The translations under genes and the position numbers were made by a program. The notes under the pieces were generated by a model. That model saw only the letters and a program-made list of their open reading frames with translations, made no database searches and had not been told where the DNA came from. 64,000 nucleotides of DNA from Antricoccus suffuscus (GTDB lineage: Bacteria > Actinomycetota > Actinomycetes > Mycobacteriales > Antricoccaceae): positions 117,150 through 181,149 of the forward strand of contig NZ_PVUE01000003.1 of assembly GCF_003003235.1 (NCBI RefSeq), given 5' to 3'. This document shows positions 34,225 through 42,674 of this stretch, piece by piece; the first letter of the stretch is position 1, and each line of letters starts with the position of its first letter.

Positions 34225-35163
34225 TTAAGGGCAGCGGGCACAGCGCTTCATTTTTCCGGCCCAACCGCCTGAGCCGATATCAGTCGCCACGTCGCGCGCA
34301 ACTCCGCACGGGTTGCCGTGTATGTCGCGGCGGCCGAAGCGCATCGATCGCCAGCCGATCGCGGAGTGTCGGTTGTCGCGTTCGCGGTCTCGGAACACTT
34401 GTTGTCCGGTGTGCCACTGCTCGCCGTCGAGTTCGATCAGTAGCCGGAACTCCTCGTAAGCGCCGTCCGCGCGTCTTCCGGTTTCCGGTACGACGAACTG
34501 ACGCGTCATCGGCGGCAGCCCATGCGGTCTTTCGACTCGGTGTAGGAAGTCGTATTCGAGGTGGCTGTTGATGCCGTCGCGCACGTCAAGCAGGGTTGAG
34601 TAGATCAAGTCGCGGTTGGCGATGCGTCCGCGTTCGCCGAGCGTCGCGAGCAGGATCGCTGGCGTCGTTTTAGAGCTGCCGACCGCGTCGTAGATCCAGC
34701 CGGCGACATCGCCCGGCGTACTCGCGGCGCACATGTCCAGTACGACGTCGTGGATCGGTGGTCGCGCTGGCCCGCTGTGCACAAGCCTGGATGGCAACTG
34801 GGTCGGTCGGTGAATTTGCAGCCACGCACGACTCTGCACCCCGCGACGGTCCGAGATGGCGACATGAATAGGTAGCTGCCGTTGGGTGGTCAGCCCGTGC
34901 AGGGCAGCGGCCGTATCGGTCGTCGTGTAGGAATCGGGCCCGGCGAGTGCGAGGCCGGCGTGCACGTAGGAGAGCCAAGATGGCGCGCCACTGTGCAGGA
35001 GATATAAGCCACGGTCCAGCTTCGTCCAGATGCGGTCATCGACAAGACGCCGCACGGTGTGCCGACTCAGTCCCGTTTGGGTGATCTGGGTGGTCGTGAC
35101 GATGCCACTTTGGGCACGGCCGAGGTCCATGAGCGATTTCGGGATCGCCTTGCGTTCATGCAT
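34225..35163 (-). CDS. AbiEi-like / DUF559 endonuclease-domain protein
   Basis: A 312-residue two-domain protein. The N-terminal part (about 15-60, GIVTTTQITQTGLSRHTVRRLV) is an AbiEi-4-type winged helix. The C-terminal part (about 225-290) is a DUF559/Vsr-like nuclease fold with RRADGAYEEFRLLIELDGEQWH and a following RDRERDN. The Asp, Glu and His expected in a PD-(D/E)XK site are visible. Such genes are scattered in actinobacteria; the family includes toxin-antitoxin-type antitoxins, but no partner toxin is adjacent. It lies between two identical hairpin repeats and separates the PNPOx-like gene from crp, which suggests later insertion. Confidence 0.75.
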   Translation of the reverse strand: MHERKAIPKSLMDLGRAQSGIVTTTQITQTGLSRHTVRRLVDDRIWTKLDRGLYLLHSGAPSWLSYVHAGLALAGPDSYTTTDTAAALHGLTTQRQLPIHVAISDRRGVQSRAWLQIHRPTQLPSRLVHSGPARPPIHDVVLDMCAASTPGDVAGWIYDAVGSSKTTPAILLATLGERGRIANRDLIYSTLLDVRDGINSHLEYDFLHRVERPHGLPPMTRQFVVPETGRRADGAYEEFRLLIELDGEQWHTGQQVFRDRERDNRHSAIGWRSMRFGRRDIHGNPCGVARDVATDIGSGGWAGKMKRCARCP

Positions 35164-35254
35164 AGAGCCGAGAATGAGCGCCCGGCGTACCTACGCGACT
35201 GGCGCGGGAGGCGAACTGTGGACGACACGCCCGCCTGTGGAAACCCCGATTAAC

Positions 35255-35299
35255 GCTCCAAGGTCGGATTTGGTCGGGTGTATGCGACCAAATCCGACC
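35255..35299. repeat. 45-bp hairpin repeat, copy 2
   Basis: Identical to the segment at 34167-34211 and in the same orientation. Here the stem extends to 19 bp (CCAAGG/CCTTGG outside the shared part), which would make a very stable hairpin. It lies just after the crp stop (crp is on the minus strand) and upstream of the AbiEi-like gene. Confidence 0.9.
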
Positions 35300-35317
35300 T
35301 TGGGAGGCGATTCAGGG

Positions 35318-35992
35318 CTAGCGGGCGCGGCGGGCCAGACGCTCGGCATCCAGGATGATGACGCTCTTGCCCTCGAGGCGCAGCCACGAGCGCTGCGCGA
35401 AGTCCGCGAGTGCCTTGTTGACGGTCTCTCGGGAAGCGCCGACCAGCTGGGCCAGCTCTTCCTGGGTCAGGTCGTGGGTGACACGCAGGTTGTCACCTTC
35501 CTGCTGACCGAACTGCTTCGACAGGCTCAGCAACGCCTTGGCGACACGGCCGGGTACGTCGGTGAAGATCAGGTCAGCGACGATGTTGTTGGTACGCCGC
35601 AGCCGCCGCGCGATCACGCGAAGCAGGCGTTCGGCAAGGTCGGGGCGGTCGGTGAGCCAGGGGCGCAGGGCGGACTTGGGCAGCCGCGCGACCCGTACGT
35701 CGGTCAGCGCCGACGCGGTCGAGGTACGGGGGCCCGGATCGAACAGCGACAACTCGCCGAACTGGTCGGACGGGCCCATCACGGCGAGCAGGTTTTCGCG
35801 GCCGTCGGCGGACTTGCGTCCGATCTTGACCTTGCCGGCGAGCACGATATAAAGGCTGTCGCCCTGCTCGCCTTCCTTAAAGATGACGGCACCACGGGCG
35901 AGATCGAGGAATTCGAATGATCGCGCCAGCGCCTCCGATGCTTCCTCGTCGACGCCTTGGAATAGTCCGGCGCGCTGAAGTACCTCGTCCAC
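35318..35992 (-). CDS. crp: cAMP receptor protein family regulator
   Basis: A 224-residue Crp/Fnr regulator with the same length as M. tuberculosis Crp (Rv3676). The cyclic-nucleotide domain has [16 protein letters not shown] and the phosphate cassette [16 protein letters not shown]. The helix-turn-helix is [24 protein letters not shown]. It is a global regulator of carbon and stress genes in mycobacteria. GTG start with a perfect AGGAGG 5 nt upstream fixes the N-terminus. Confidence 0.95.
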   Translation of the reverse strand: MDEVLQRAGLFQGVDEEASEALARSFEFLDLARGAVIFKEGEQGDSLYIVLAGKVKIGRKSADGRENLLAVMGPSDQFGELSLFDPGPRTSTASALTDVRVARLPKSALRPWLTDRPDLAERLLRVIARRLRRTNNIVADLIFTDVPGRVAKALLSLSKQFGQQEGDNLRVTHDLTQEELAQLVGASRETVNKALADFAQRSWLRLEGKSVIILDAERLARRAR

Positions 35993-36064
35993 GTGTTCCT
36001 CCTGATCGTCAGGCCTGGTGACCTGGATCTTAATTTAGTCGCTGCTGCGGTTAGTTGAAAGTTG

Positions 36065-36427
36065 TTACTTGCTCGTGTCGGCGGTCTCGCCAGATTGGCC
36101 GTCCTCCGGCTCCGAGCTGTCGGTGCTCGAGCCTCCGAGTACGGCGGGCTCAGGCTTGACAATGTCACGGCTACGTCTGGCCGCTTTGCGCCCTCGGCGA
36201 CCGTTGCGCGGCAACAGGCCGCCGAATCGACGCGATCGCCAGCGCTCCATTGCCTTGCGGAGGCCGCCGGAGATGATCGCGTCGACATCTTCCTGCTTGG
36301 CGGAGTCCAGGAACCGCTCGACGTCATCGGTGTCATTGCCCCGGCGTAGGGGCGCTTCGACACGCTCCATCCCGAGCAGGAAAAGCAGTACGGCGATAGG
36401 GAAAAGCACGACGAGCAATGCGGCCAT
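36065..36427 (-). CDS. Small membrane protein (Rv3675-like)
   Basis: A 120-residue protein with one N-terminal membrane helix (AALLVVLFPIAVLLFLLG), then a charged, basic stretch (RWRSRRFGGLLPRNGRRGRKAARR) and an acidic Ser/Glu-rich end. The start is ATG 36427, with AAAGGG 6 nt upstream; the frame is open to 36475. A membrane protein of similar size sits between crp and nth in M. tuberculosis. The function is unknown. Confidence 0.75.
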   Translation of the reverse strand: MAALLVVLFPIAVLLFLLGMERVEAPLRRGNDTDDVERFLDSAKQEDVDAIISGGLRKAMERWRSRRFGGLLPRNGRRGRKAARRSRDIVKPEPAVLGGSSTDSSEPEDGQSGETADTSK

Positions 36428-36641
36428 CGTGTGCCCTTTCAGTCGCGTATTCATGTCTGTCGGAACGTCGAGCAAACGGAGCTTGACATCGATATGACGA
36501 ACCTCTCCCCATATCTTGCCGTACGCCGTGGAATTACGACAACAGGCTTGGCCGAAACGCGCCCGACGAACTCAACTCACCATCATATGCGCAGGTCGTC
36601 GACGCCGTAGGTACGGTCGCCAAACTGTCGGCGGCTGCGCT

Positions 36642-36647
36642 TAGGCT
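36642..36647 (+). promoter_or_regulatory. -10 box of nth, leaderless
   Basis: TAGGCT, 7 nt before ATG 36655. Confidence 0.45.
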
Positions 36648-36654
36648 AAGAAGC

Positions 36655-37422
36655 ATGGCGAAGCTTAGTGGGGACGGCAGTGCGACGAGCAAACCGGTGA
36701 GGAAGACCAGGCGAAATTGGGACACCGAGACAGCCCTTGGACGCAAACGACGCGCGCGCGCAATGGCCCGTGAACTCGGGGAGGTCTATCCGGACGCGCA
36801 CTGCGAGCTTGATTTCACGACGCCACTCGAGCTCGCGGTGGCCACCATCCTGTCGGCGCAATGCACCGACAAGCGGGTCAACATGGTCACCCCGGCGCTG
36901 TTCAAGGCCTATCCCGATGCGGCGGCGTACGCGGGCGCAAACCGTGCCGAACTCGAGGAGATGATCCGCTCGACGGGTTTCTTCCGCAACAAGACGAGCT
37001 CGCTGATCAACCTGGGCCAACAGCTGGTCGAGGAGTACGACGGCCAGGTGCCGCCGCGGCTGGATGCCCTGGTCAGGCTGCCGGGAATCGGCCGCAAGAC
37101 CGCCAACGTCATCCTCGGCAACGCATTTGATATCCCGGGCCTCACGGTCGACACGCATTTCGGGCGGCTCGTACGCCGCTGGGGGTGGACCGAACTGGAA
37201 GACCCCGTCAAGGTCGAGCACGCGGTCGGCGATCTGATCGACAAGAAAGACTGGACGATCGTCAGCCACCGGATCATCTTTCATGGCCGCCGGGTCTGCC
37301 ACGCCCGCAAGCCGGCCTGCGGCGCGTGCACATTGGCCGCGATGTGCCCGTCGTACGGCGAAGGCCCGACCGAGCCCGAAGTCGCATCACGCCTGGTCAA
37401 GACCGCCGCTGACTTCCGTTGA
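36655..37422 (+). CDS. nth: Endonuclease III
   Basis: A 255-residue HhH-GPD DNA glycosylase/AP lyase for oxidised pyrimidines. The hairpin is [11 protein letters not shown] with the catalytic Lys; the catalytic Asp is in VDTHFGRL. The [4Fe-4S] ligands are [17 protein letters not shown]. Length is normal apart from a basic N-terminal tail of about 25 residues. It heads a gene string (TlpA-like, NUDIX, cupredoxin, marP) in the M. tuberculosis order. Confidence 0.95.
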   Translation: MAKLSGDGSATSKPVRKTRRNWDTETALGRKRRARAMARELGEVYPDAHCELDFTTPLELAVATILSAQCTDKRVNMVTPALFKAYPDAAAYAGANRAELEEMIRSTGFFRNKTSSLINLGQQLVEEYDGQVPPRLDALVRLPGIGRKTANVILGNAFDIPGLTVDTHFGRLVRRWGWTELEDPVKVEHAVGDLIDKKDWTIVSHRIIFHGRRVCHARKPACGACTLAAMCPSYGEGPTEPEVASRLVKTAADFR

Positions 37423-37447
37423 CGGTTCGACGTACCCTCAAACCATC

Positions 37448-38059
37448 ATGAGGAAGCTGCTCATCGCGCTGGGTTGCGCGCTCGTCGCCGTCACCGGATG
37501 CGCCCCGTCGACTGCAAATTCGGCCGACGAACCCACACCGAGCGGCACCGCGGCAGCGCCCAGTGAGCCGGCGACCGGCGATCCGAGCCTGTGCCCGGCC
37601 GAGTTCGGTGCGCCAGATAGTTCCGTCGCGGCGGACAAACGCCTTCCGGATGTCACGCTGGTGTGTCTCACCGCGGACAAGAAGCTGAAGCTGAACGGCG
37701 CCCCTGGCGTTCCTACCGTGGTCAACTTCTGGGCGGCGTGGTGCGCCCCGTGCCGCACCGAGATGCCGATCTTGGAGCAGTTCTACACGGCGGCTGCCGG
37801 CAAGGTGCAGGTGCTCGGCGTCGTCACCAGTGATACCCGCAGCGCGGCGACGTCGTTCGTGGCCGACGAAAGCGTCACCTTTCCCAACGTCCTTGACACC
37901 TCTGGGCAGGTCGTGAAGAAGACCGGGCTGATGGGGCTACCCAACTCGATTCTGATCGACGCGAAGGGCAAGATTGTTGCGACCCACGTCGGCCCGTTCA
38001 AAGATGCCGCCGAGCTGCGCGAGACCGTCAAGAAGGACCTGGGAGTGGATGTTCAGTGA
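37448..38059 (+). CDS. TlpA-like thioredoxin-fold lipoprotein
   Basis: A 203-residue secreted thiol protein, counterpart of Rv3673c. Signal peptide with lipobox VTGC, a Ser/Thr/Pro linker, then a thioredoxin domain with active site WAAWCAPC and cis-Pro in MGLPNS. It likely reduces or isomerises disulfides outside the membrane. A TACCCT box lies 9 nt before the ATG. Its stop overlaps the NUDIX GTG. Confidence 0.9.
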   Translation: MRKLLIALGCALVAVTGCAPSTANSADEPTPSGTAAAPSEPATGDPSLCPAEFGAPDSSVAADKRLPDVTLVCLTADKKLKLNGAPGVPTVVNFWAAWCAPCRTEMPILEQFYTAAAGKVQVLGVVTSDTRSAATSFVADESVTFPNVLDTSGQVVKKTGLMGLPNSILIDAKGKIVATHVGPFKDAAELRETVKKDLGVDVQ

Positions 38060-38727
38060 GTGCACCCAGCCCGCTGCGTAAACCCGAACCCGAACGGGCG
38101 CCGGACTTCCTCGCACCGCTGGTCGACAAGCTCAGGACCAGCACCCGCGATGACCTGATGCGATCGGGGCCGCCGGAGACAGGCTCGCGTGAAGCGGCGG
38201 TGCTCGTCCTCGTGGGGGAGTCGGCCGCCGGGCCCGACGTACTGCTGACGCAGCGGTCGAGCACCATGCGTAACCATCGTGGACAGGTCAGCTTCCCGGG
38301 TGGTTCGACCGACCCGGGCGACGGCGGGTCGATCGGCACGGCACTGCGCGAGGCGGAGGAGGAGGTCGGGCTCGACCCGACCGCCGTCCATCCGCTTTCG
38401 GTGATGCCCGATCTCTACATCCCGCGCAGCGGGTTTGCCGTCGTACCGGTGCTGGCCTGGGCCGACGGCGACTACGAGGTGCACGTGCGTGAACCGGCCG
38501 AGGTCGCGCGCGTCGAACGCGTCCCGATCAGTGCGCTCGTCGACCCGGCGCACCGCTTCACCGTCACCCACCCGATGGGCTACCGGGGCCCCGCCTTTGA
38601 GGTCGATGGACTGTTTATCTGGGGTTTCACCGCCGGCGTACTAGACAGGCTCTTGGATCTGGGCGGATTTGCCTCGGCCTGGGACGAGACAACCGAGCGG
38701 CTTCTGCCGGAGAGGTACATGAGATGA
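38056..38727 (+). CDS. NUDIX hydrolase, CoA pyrophosphatase-like
   Basis: A 223-residue NUDIX enzyme (Rv3672c-like). The box is intact: GGSTDPGDGGSIGTALREAEEEVGLDP region with RExxEEVG. The preceding NHRGQVSFPGG is the CoA-pyrophosphatase (NudL) signature (LLTQRSSTMRNHRGQVSFPGG region). It is coupled to both neighbours by 4-bp overlaps (GTGA and ATGA). Confidence 0.9.
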   Translation: MSAPSPLRKPEPERAPDFLAPLVDKLRTSTRDDLMRSGPPETGSREAAVLVLVGESAAGPDVLLTQRSSTMRNHRGQVSFPGGSTDPGDGGSIGTALREAEEEVGLDPTAVHPLSVMPDLYIPRSGFAVVPVLAWADGDYEVHVREPAEVARVERVPISALVDPAHRFTVTHPMGYRGPAFEVDGLFIWGFTAGVLDRLLDLGGFASAWDETTERLLPERYMR

Positions 38728-39197
38728 CCGAATCACCTGAGACTCTGCCAATCTTCGAACGGCAGATGGGTCGCCGAGGCGTGCTCGCCGTCGGGCTCGG
38801 GGCGGCGGTGTTGGGACTGGCAGCCTGCACAGGAGCCGCCCAAAAGTCGGTCGATGAGGAAAACAAGAAGGCGCAGCCGCAGAAGGACACCGTTACCCTC
38901 AAGCCCAACGCGTCCGGCGTACAGGAGGTCGAGATCGATGCGAGCGACAACTACCGATTCGTGCCGTCCACCATCAAGGCCCAGCCCGGCACGATCAAAC
39001 TGACGTTGGTCAACAAGGCGACGGCGGCCACCCACAACCTCGTGTTCAAGCCGGGCGGGCCGACCGCAGAGATCCCCTACCTCGCGCCCAAGACGAGCAA
39101 GTCGATAACCTTCGATGTGACGCCCGGTGACTTCCCGTTTGTCTGCACGTTCCACGAGTCGCTTGGTCAAAAAGGCACTCTGATCGTTACCGCATGA
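38724..39197 (+). CDS. Cupredoxin-domain lipoprotein
   Basis: A 157-residue secreted copper protein. A Tat-like or lipoprotein signal (RRGVLAVGLGAAVLGLAAC) is followed by a plastocyanin-like domain with NYRFVPSTIKAQPGTIKL, the His of ATHNLVF and FVCTFHESLGQKG. Type-1 copper ligands His, Cys and His are present. The usual axial Met is replaced by Gln (GQKG), as in stellacyanin-type sites, which would lower the redox potential (family knowledge). Coupled to the NUDIX gene by ATGA. Confidence 0.85.
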   Translation: MTESPETLPIFERQMGRRGVLAVGLGAAVLGLAACTGAAQKSVDEENKKAQPQKDTVTLKPNASGVQEVEIDASDNYRFVPSTIKAQPGTIKLTLVNKATAATHNLVFKPGGPTAEIPYLAPKTSKSITFDVTPGDFPFVCTFHESLGQKGTLIVTA

Positions 39198-39221
39198 TCG
39201 TCACTGCATGAGCGACCCCGC

Positions 39222-40400
39222 ATGATCGCCGACGTCATCGTCGTACTCCTCGTCGTGTGCTTCGCAGCACTCGGCTATCACCATGGGCTTATCCAGTCGG
39301 TGTCCTCGTTTGTCGGATTTGTCGTCGGCCTGGTGGTCGGTATCCGGCTGGCCGTGTTTATCGGCAACCGGATCGACACGGTCGCGACCCGTATCGGAGT
39401 CGTCGTCGCCGTGCTGGTGCTTTTCGCGCTCGGCGGTCAGGCGATCGCCAACTTCGTCGGCACGCGAATCAAGAAGAGGGTGCGGTGGAGTTCGGCCAGA
39501 CGCGTGGACCGGGTGCTCGGTGGCCTGGTTTCGGCAACCATCGCGGTCCTGCTGTGCTGGGTGGTCGCGCTTCCGCTGGCAGTATCGACATCTCCGCAAG
39601 TATCTGCCGCGATCAAGTCCTCGAAACTTCTGCCGCTGATTGATGACGCCGTACCCAACTCGGCGCGCGACCTCTATGCATCGATCAAACAGTCGATTTC
39701 CAGCCAGGGCCTACCCGACGTGCTCGGACCTCTGACGCAGTCGACCGCCGTCGAGGTCGGTCCGCCCAAGGCGGGGCTGCCCAGCACACCGGCGATAGTG
39801 CAGGCCGGCAAGTCGGTAGTCAAGGTGCAGGCAACGGCCGACCAGTGCTCGCGGATCATTGACGGCTCCGGCTTCGTGTTTGCGCCCGAGCGGGTGCTGA
39901 CCAACTCGCACGTGGTCGCGGGTACCTCGTCGGTCGAAGTGCAGACGATCAACGGCGTACGGGACGCGACCGTGGTCTACAACGACGAGCAGACCGACGT
40001 CGCGGTACTCAAGGTCCCCGGTCTTACGCTGCCGACACTGCCGATCAATCCCAAACGTGCCGCCTCCGACGATGATGCGGTGGTGGCCGGCTATCCCGGC
40101 GGTGGTCCGTACCAGGCGCAGGCGGCCAAGATCCGCACAAGTGGTGAGATCAGCGGCCCCAACTTCCGGGACACCGGCACCGTAGTCCGCGACGTCTACG
40201 CACTCAAGGCGCACGTGATCAAGGGCAACTCCGGCGGGCCGCTGCTCGCGCCGGACGGGTCCGTGCTCGGCGTGGTGTTCGCCTCCGCGACAGACAACAG
40301 CGAGGTGGGGTACGCGCTGACGCAAAATCAGGTCTCGGACGCGCTTACCACGGGTGCGAAGGCGACGAAGCAGGTCGACACCGGCTCCTGCGCCGGCTAG
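39222..40400 (+). CDS. marP: Membrane-bound acid-resistance serine protease
   Basis: A 392-residue protein with four N-terminal membrane helices (CvpA-like domain, to about 125) and a periplasmic chymotrypsin-like protease. The triad is His in TNSHVVAG, Asp in TDVAVLKV and Ser in KGNSGGPLL. MarP (Rv3671c) keeps cytoplasmic pH stable in acid by processing cell-wall enzymes (family knowledge). Two Cys in the protease part (one near DQCSRI, one at the C-terminus DTGSCAG) could form the regulatory disulfide described for MarP. Confidence 0.94.
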   Translation: MIADVIVVLLVVCFAALGYHHGLIQSVSSFVGFVVGLVVGIRLAVFIGNRIDTVATRIGVVVAVLVLFALGGQAIANFVGTRIKKRVRWSSARRVDRVLGGLVSATIAVLLCWVVALPLAVSTSPQVSAAIKSSKLLPLIDDAVPNSARDLYASIKQSISSQGLPDVLGPLTQSTAVEVGPPKAGLPSTPAIVQAGKSVVKVQATADQCSRIIDGSGFVFAPERVLTNSHVVAGTSSVEVQTINGVRDATVVYNDEQTDVAVLKVPGLTLPTLPINPKRAASDDDAVVAGYPGGGPYQAQAAKIRTSGEISGPNFRDTGTVVRDVYALKAHVIKGNSGGPLLAPDGSVLGVVFASATDNSEVGYALTQNQVSDALTTGAKATKQVDTGSCAG

Positions 40401-40428
40401 GCCCGACCCGCCGGCATCGGCGGCGGGC
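40401..40428. terminator. Bidirectional terminator hairpin
   Basis: GCCCG-(2-nt bulge)-CCGCCG pairs with CGGCGG-CGGGC around a GCAT loop, filling the gap between the convergent marP and oxygenase genes. No T run. Confidence 0.5.
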
Positions 40429-41154
40429 TCAGGCCGCGTCGTGCAACACGAGCCCGAGGGTGTGCCGTACGCCGGACCGCACCTCGTTGACGCCGTGTCG
40501 CATCGGGCCGAGGACCCAGCCACGCTTGGCCAAGACCGGCCGTTCACGAGTGGTGAAGATCAGCCCGTGACCTTGCTCCAGGACGCGGCAGATGCCGCGG
40601 GACTGCGCGCGGGGCCGTTGCTCGAGCATCATGAACTCGCCTCCGGTGAAATCTTCGCCGGGCCGGTTAAGCCCGATCACGACCTGCATCGGGAAGACGA
40701 GCTCGCCGTAGATATCGCGATGCATGGCGTTCCAGTCGCCCTCGCCGTACTTGAGCAAGATCGGTGTCGGCTTGGTCTGGCCGGCCGCGTGGCACTGACC
40801 TAGCCACTCGTCGTACGACGCGGGCCACGGCGCATCCTTGCCCAGCTTCGCGGCCCAGTCCTGCGCGATCGGCAGCAGACGCGGGTAGAACGCGTGCCGT
40901 AGCCGGTCGATGAGGTCGGGCACGGGGTTATCGAAGTAACGGTATTCGCCCTTGCCAAACCGATAGCGCTCCATGTCGATGGTGCTGCGGAAGCGGGCGT
41001 CCTCGTCGTACATCTCGATGATCTGGGCGCATTCGGCCGGCGTCATTATGGGGCCGGTCAGGGCGCTACCGGCGTGGTCCAATTCGGTCGTCAGCGCGCG
41101 CCAGTCCTGGCCGTCCACGCGGCTGGCAATGTCCGTCATAGTCTCTCGGCTCAC
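40429..41154 (-). CDS. 2-oxoglutarate/Fe(II) oxygenase
   Basis: A 241-residue cupin-fold dioxygenase. The iron ligands fit HRD in NAMHRDIYGELVFPMQ and His in MRHGVNE or the downstream VRHTLGLVLH, where Arg binds oxoglutarate. FTGGEFMMLEQRPRAQSR is a typical prolyl-hydroxylase-like segment. The substrate is unknown. A second Met at codon 6 (MTDIASR) may be the true start. Confidence 0.8.
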   Translation of the reverse strand: MSRETMTDIASRVDGQDWRALTTELDHAGSALTGPIMTPAECAQIIEMYDEDARFRSTIDMERYRFGKGEYRYFDNPVPDLIDRLRHAFYPRLLPIAQDWAAKLGKDAPWPASYDEWLGQCHAAGQTKPTPILLKYGEGDWNAMHRDIYGELVFPMQVVIGLNRPGEDFTGGEFMMLEQRPRAQSRGICRVLEQGHGLIFTTRERPVLAKRGWVLGPMRHGVNEVRSGVRHTLGLVLHDAA

Positions 41155-41221
41155 GGTCGGTCCCCTAACGTTCGACTGCGGGTATCAGAGAGTAGACGCG
41201 CCGTACAGCGTGGTCGTGAGA

Positions 41222-42142
41222 TTAGAGAGTGAGCAGCCACTCCTCGATCAGAGCGCCAACCGTTTCGGGGTCCTCTTCTGGCAGGAAGTGCCCCAGGTTG
41301 TCGAAATAGTGCGACTCGTACGGTCCGGCGACGTACGCCGATGAGCCGTCCGATGTCTGCGGCAACAGCACCGGGTCGAGCCAACCCTGCAACTGCAACA
41401 CCGGTACGTCGATCCGCACCGCCAACGACTTCGCGAACCGCGCGCCGTCCGGTCGGGCCAGCGAGCGCATCATCCAGCGGAAGTACTCGGCCGCGCCGTA
41501 CGCCGCCTGAGGCACGCACATCGCCTGGCGATAAACCTCGGTGGCGTAAGCGAAGTCGGTCGTATGAGCCCAATCCGGCCCGGTCCACTTGCGCATGATC
41601 TCGCGAACCTCGGCGCCGTTGTCGCTCGTCAACTGGGACTCCGGCACCCGAGGAAGCTGATAGGCAAAAGCGTGCGCGAGCGCCCGGCGCTGCGCATTGC
41701 TGGAAATCAGCTCGCGGCGTAGTCGGCGCGGATGCGGAGCGCTGACCGCGCCGAGCCCGCGTACGACGCCCGGATGTAGCGCCGCCGTAGTCCAGGCGAC
41801 GAGGCCGCCGATGTCGTGACCGATCACGGTCGCCTCGCGGGCGCCGAGCGCCCGGATCAGGCCCCCGACGTCACCGGACACGGTCATCAGGTCGTAGCTG
41901 CGCGGCGGTTTGTCACTCGCGCCGAAGCCACGCAGGTCCGGCGCCACCACGTGGTAGCCGGCATCGGCAAGCCGCGGGATGAGGTGCCGCCACATCCACC
42001 AGTTCTGTGGAAACCCATGCAGCAGTACGACGAGCGGGCCTTTGCCGGCTTCGGCAATATGCAGGCGAATGCCGTTGGCGGAGATCTCGCGATGGGTCCA
42101 GGGACCGTCTGCCAGGATGCGGCTCGTGCCGTTACCGGACAT
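41222..42142 (-). CDS. Alpha/beta hydrolase, epoxide hydrolase-like (EphE-like)
   Basis: A 306-residue hydrolase. HGFPQNWWMW holds the oxyanion hole, GHDIGGLVAW has Asp as nucleophile as in epoxide hydrolases, and the catalytic His is in DNLGHFLPEE. It occupies the position of ephE (Rv3670) next to marP. Haloalkane dehalogenase activity is an alternative for this fold. ORF start at ATG with no strong ribosome site. Confidence 0.88.
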   Translation of the reverse strand: MSGNGTSRILADGPWTHREISANGIRLHIAEAGKGPLVVLLHGFPQNWWMWRHLIPRLADAGYHVVAPDLRGFGASDKPPRSYDLMTVSGDVGGLIRALGAREATVIGHDIGGLVAWTTAALHPGVVRGLGAVSAPHPRRLRRELISSNAQRRALAHAFAYQLPRVPESQLTSDNGAEVREIMRKWTGPDWAHTTDFAYATEVYRQAMCVPQAAYGAAEYFRWMMRSLARPDGARFAKSLAVRIDVPVLQLQGWLDPVLLPQTSDGSSAYVAGPYESHYFDNLGHFLPEEDPETVGALIEEWLLTL

Positions 42143-42177
42143 GAGTGACGTTAAGCGGTTGCTGTGCTACGGCGAGC

Positions 42178-42618
42178 TTAGGCTGCCTTTTCGGGCTTCT
42201 TGAAGGCGCGCGCGATCTCGGAGTTCTTCTTCATCGAGCTCACGGTGCGTTCTGGTTTTTTGATCTTCTTGATCTTGCGCAACCCGATGAGGCCAAACAG
42301 CGCCGCAAGGACGAAGAAGAACCCGACGATGCAGGCATAGCCAGCCCAGCGAGGCAGGCCGATCAGGATGAGCACCTCGGCGAGGGTTACGAAGATGAAC
42401 GGTAGCGCGACGAGAACCAGTACACCGGCGACGATGAGCGAGATGCTGCCCGTGGCTGCCTTCTTGACCTCCGCCTTGACTTCGGTCTTGGCGAGCTCGA
42501 CTTCCGAACGTACCAACGTCGACAGGTGATCGGATGCCTCTTTGACGAGTGTGCCGACCGATGGGTGGGCGACTTCGGTCTCCTCCACAGCGGCGTAGCG
42601 GGTATCGGGGATCGTCAT
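42178..42618 (-). CDS. Phage-holin-family (DUF1469) membrane protein
   Basis: A 146-residue protein with an amphipathic N-terminal part (VGTLVKEASDHLSTLVRSEVELAKTEVKAE), two membrane helices and a basic C-terminal tail. This is the YqjE/DUF1469 pattern, matching Rv3669. ATG 42618 has GAGGAGA 5 nt upstream. The name holin reflects the family label, not evidence for lysis. Confidence 0.85.
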   Translation of the reverse strand: MTIPDTRYAAVEETEVAHPSVGTLVKEASDHLSTLVRSEVELAKTEVKAEVKKAATGSISLIVAGVLVLVALPFIFVTLAEVLILIGLPRWAGYACIVGFFFVLAALFGLIGLRKIKKIKKPERTVSSMKKNSEIARAFKKPEKAA

Positions 42619-42674
42619 GGAGTCTCCTCGGCGTTCGGTATGGATGTCTATCTTCTCAGGTGTCGTCACGGACG

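Noticed and set aside
42178..42618. Prophage holin
   Set aside because: The family name is historical; no phage genes are near and the position matches the conserved Rv3669.
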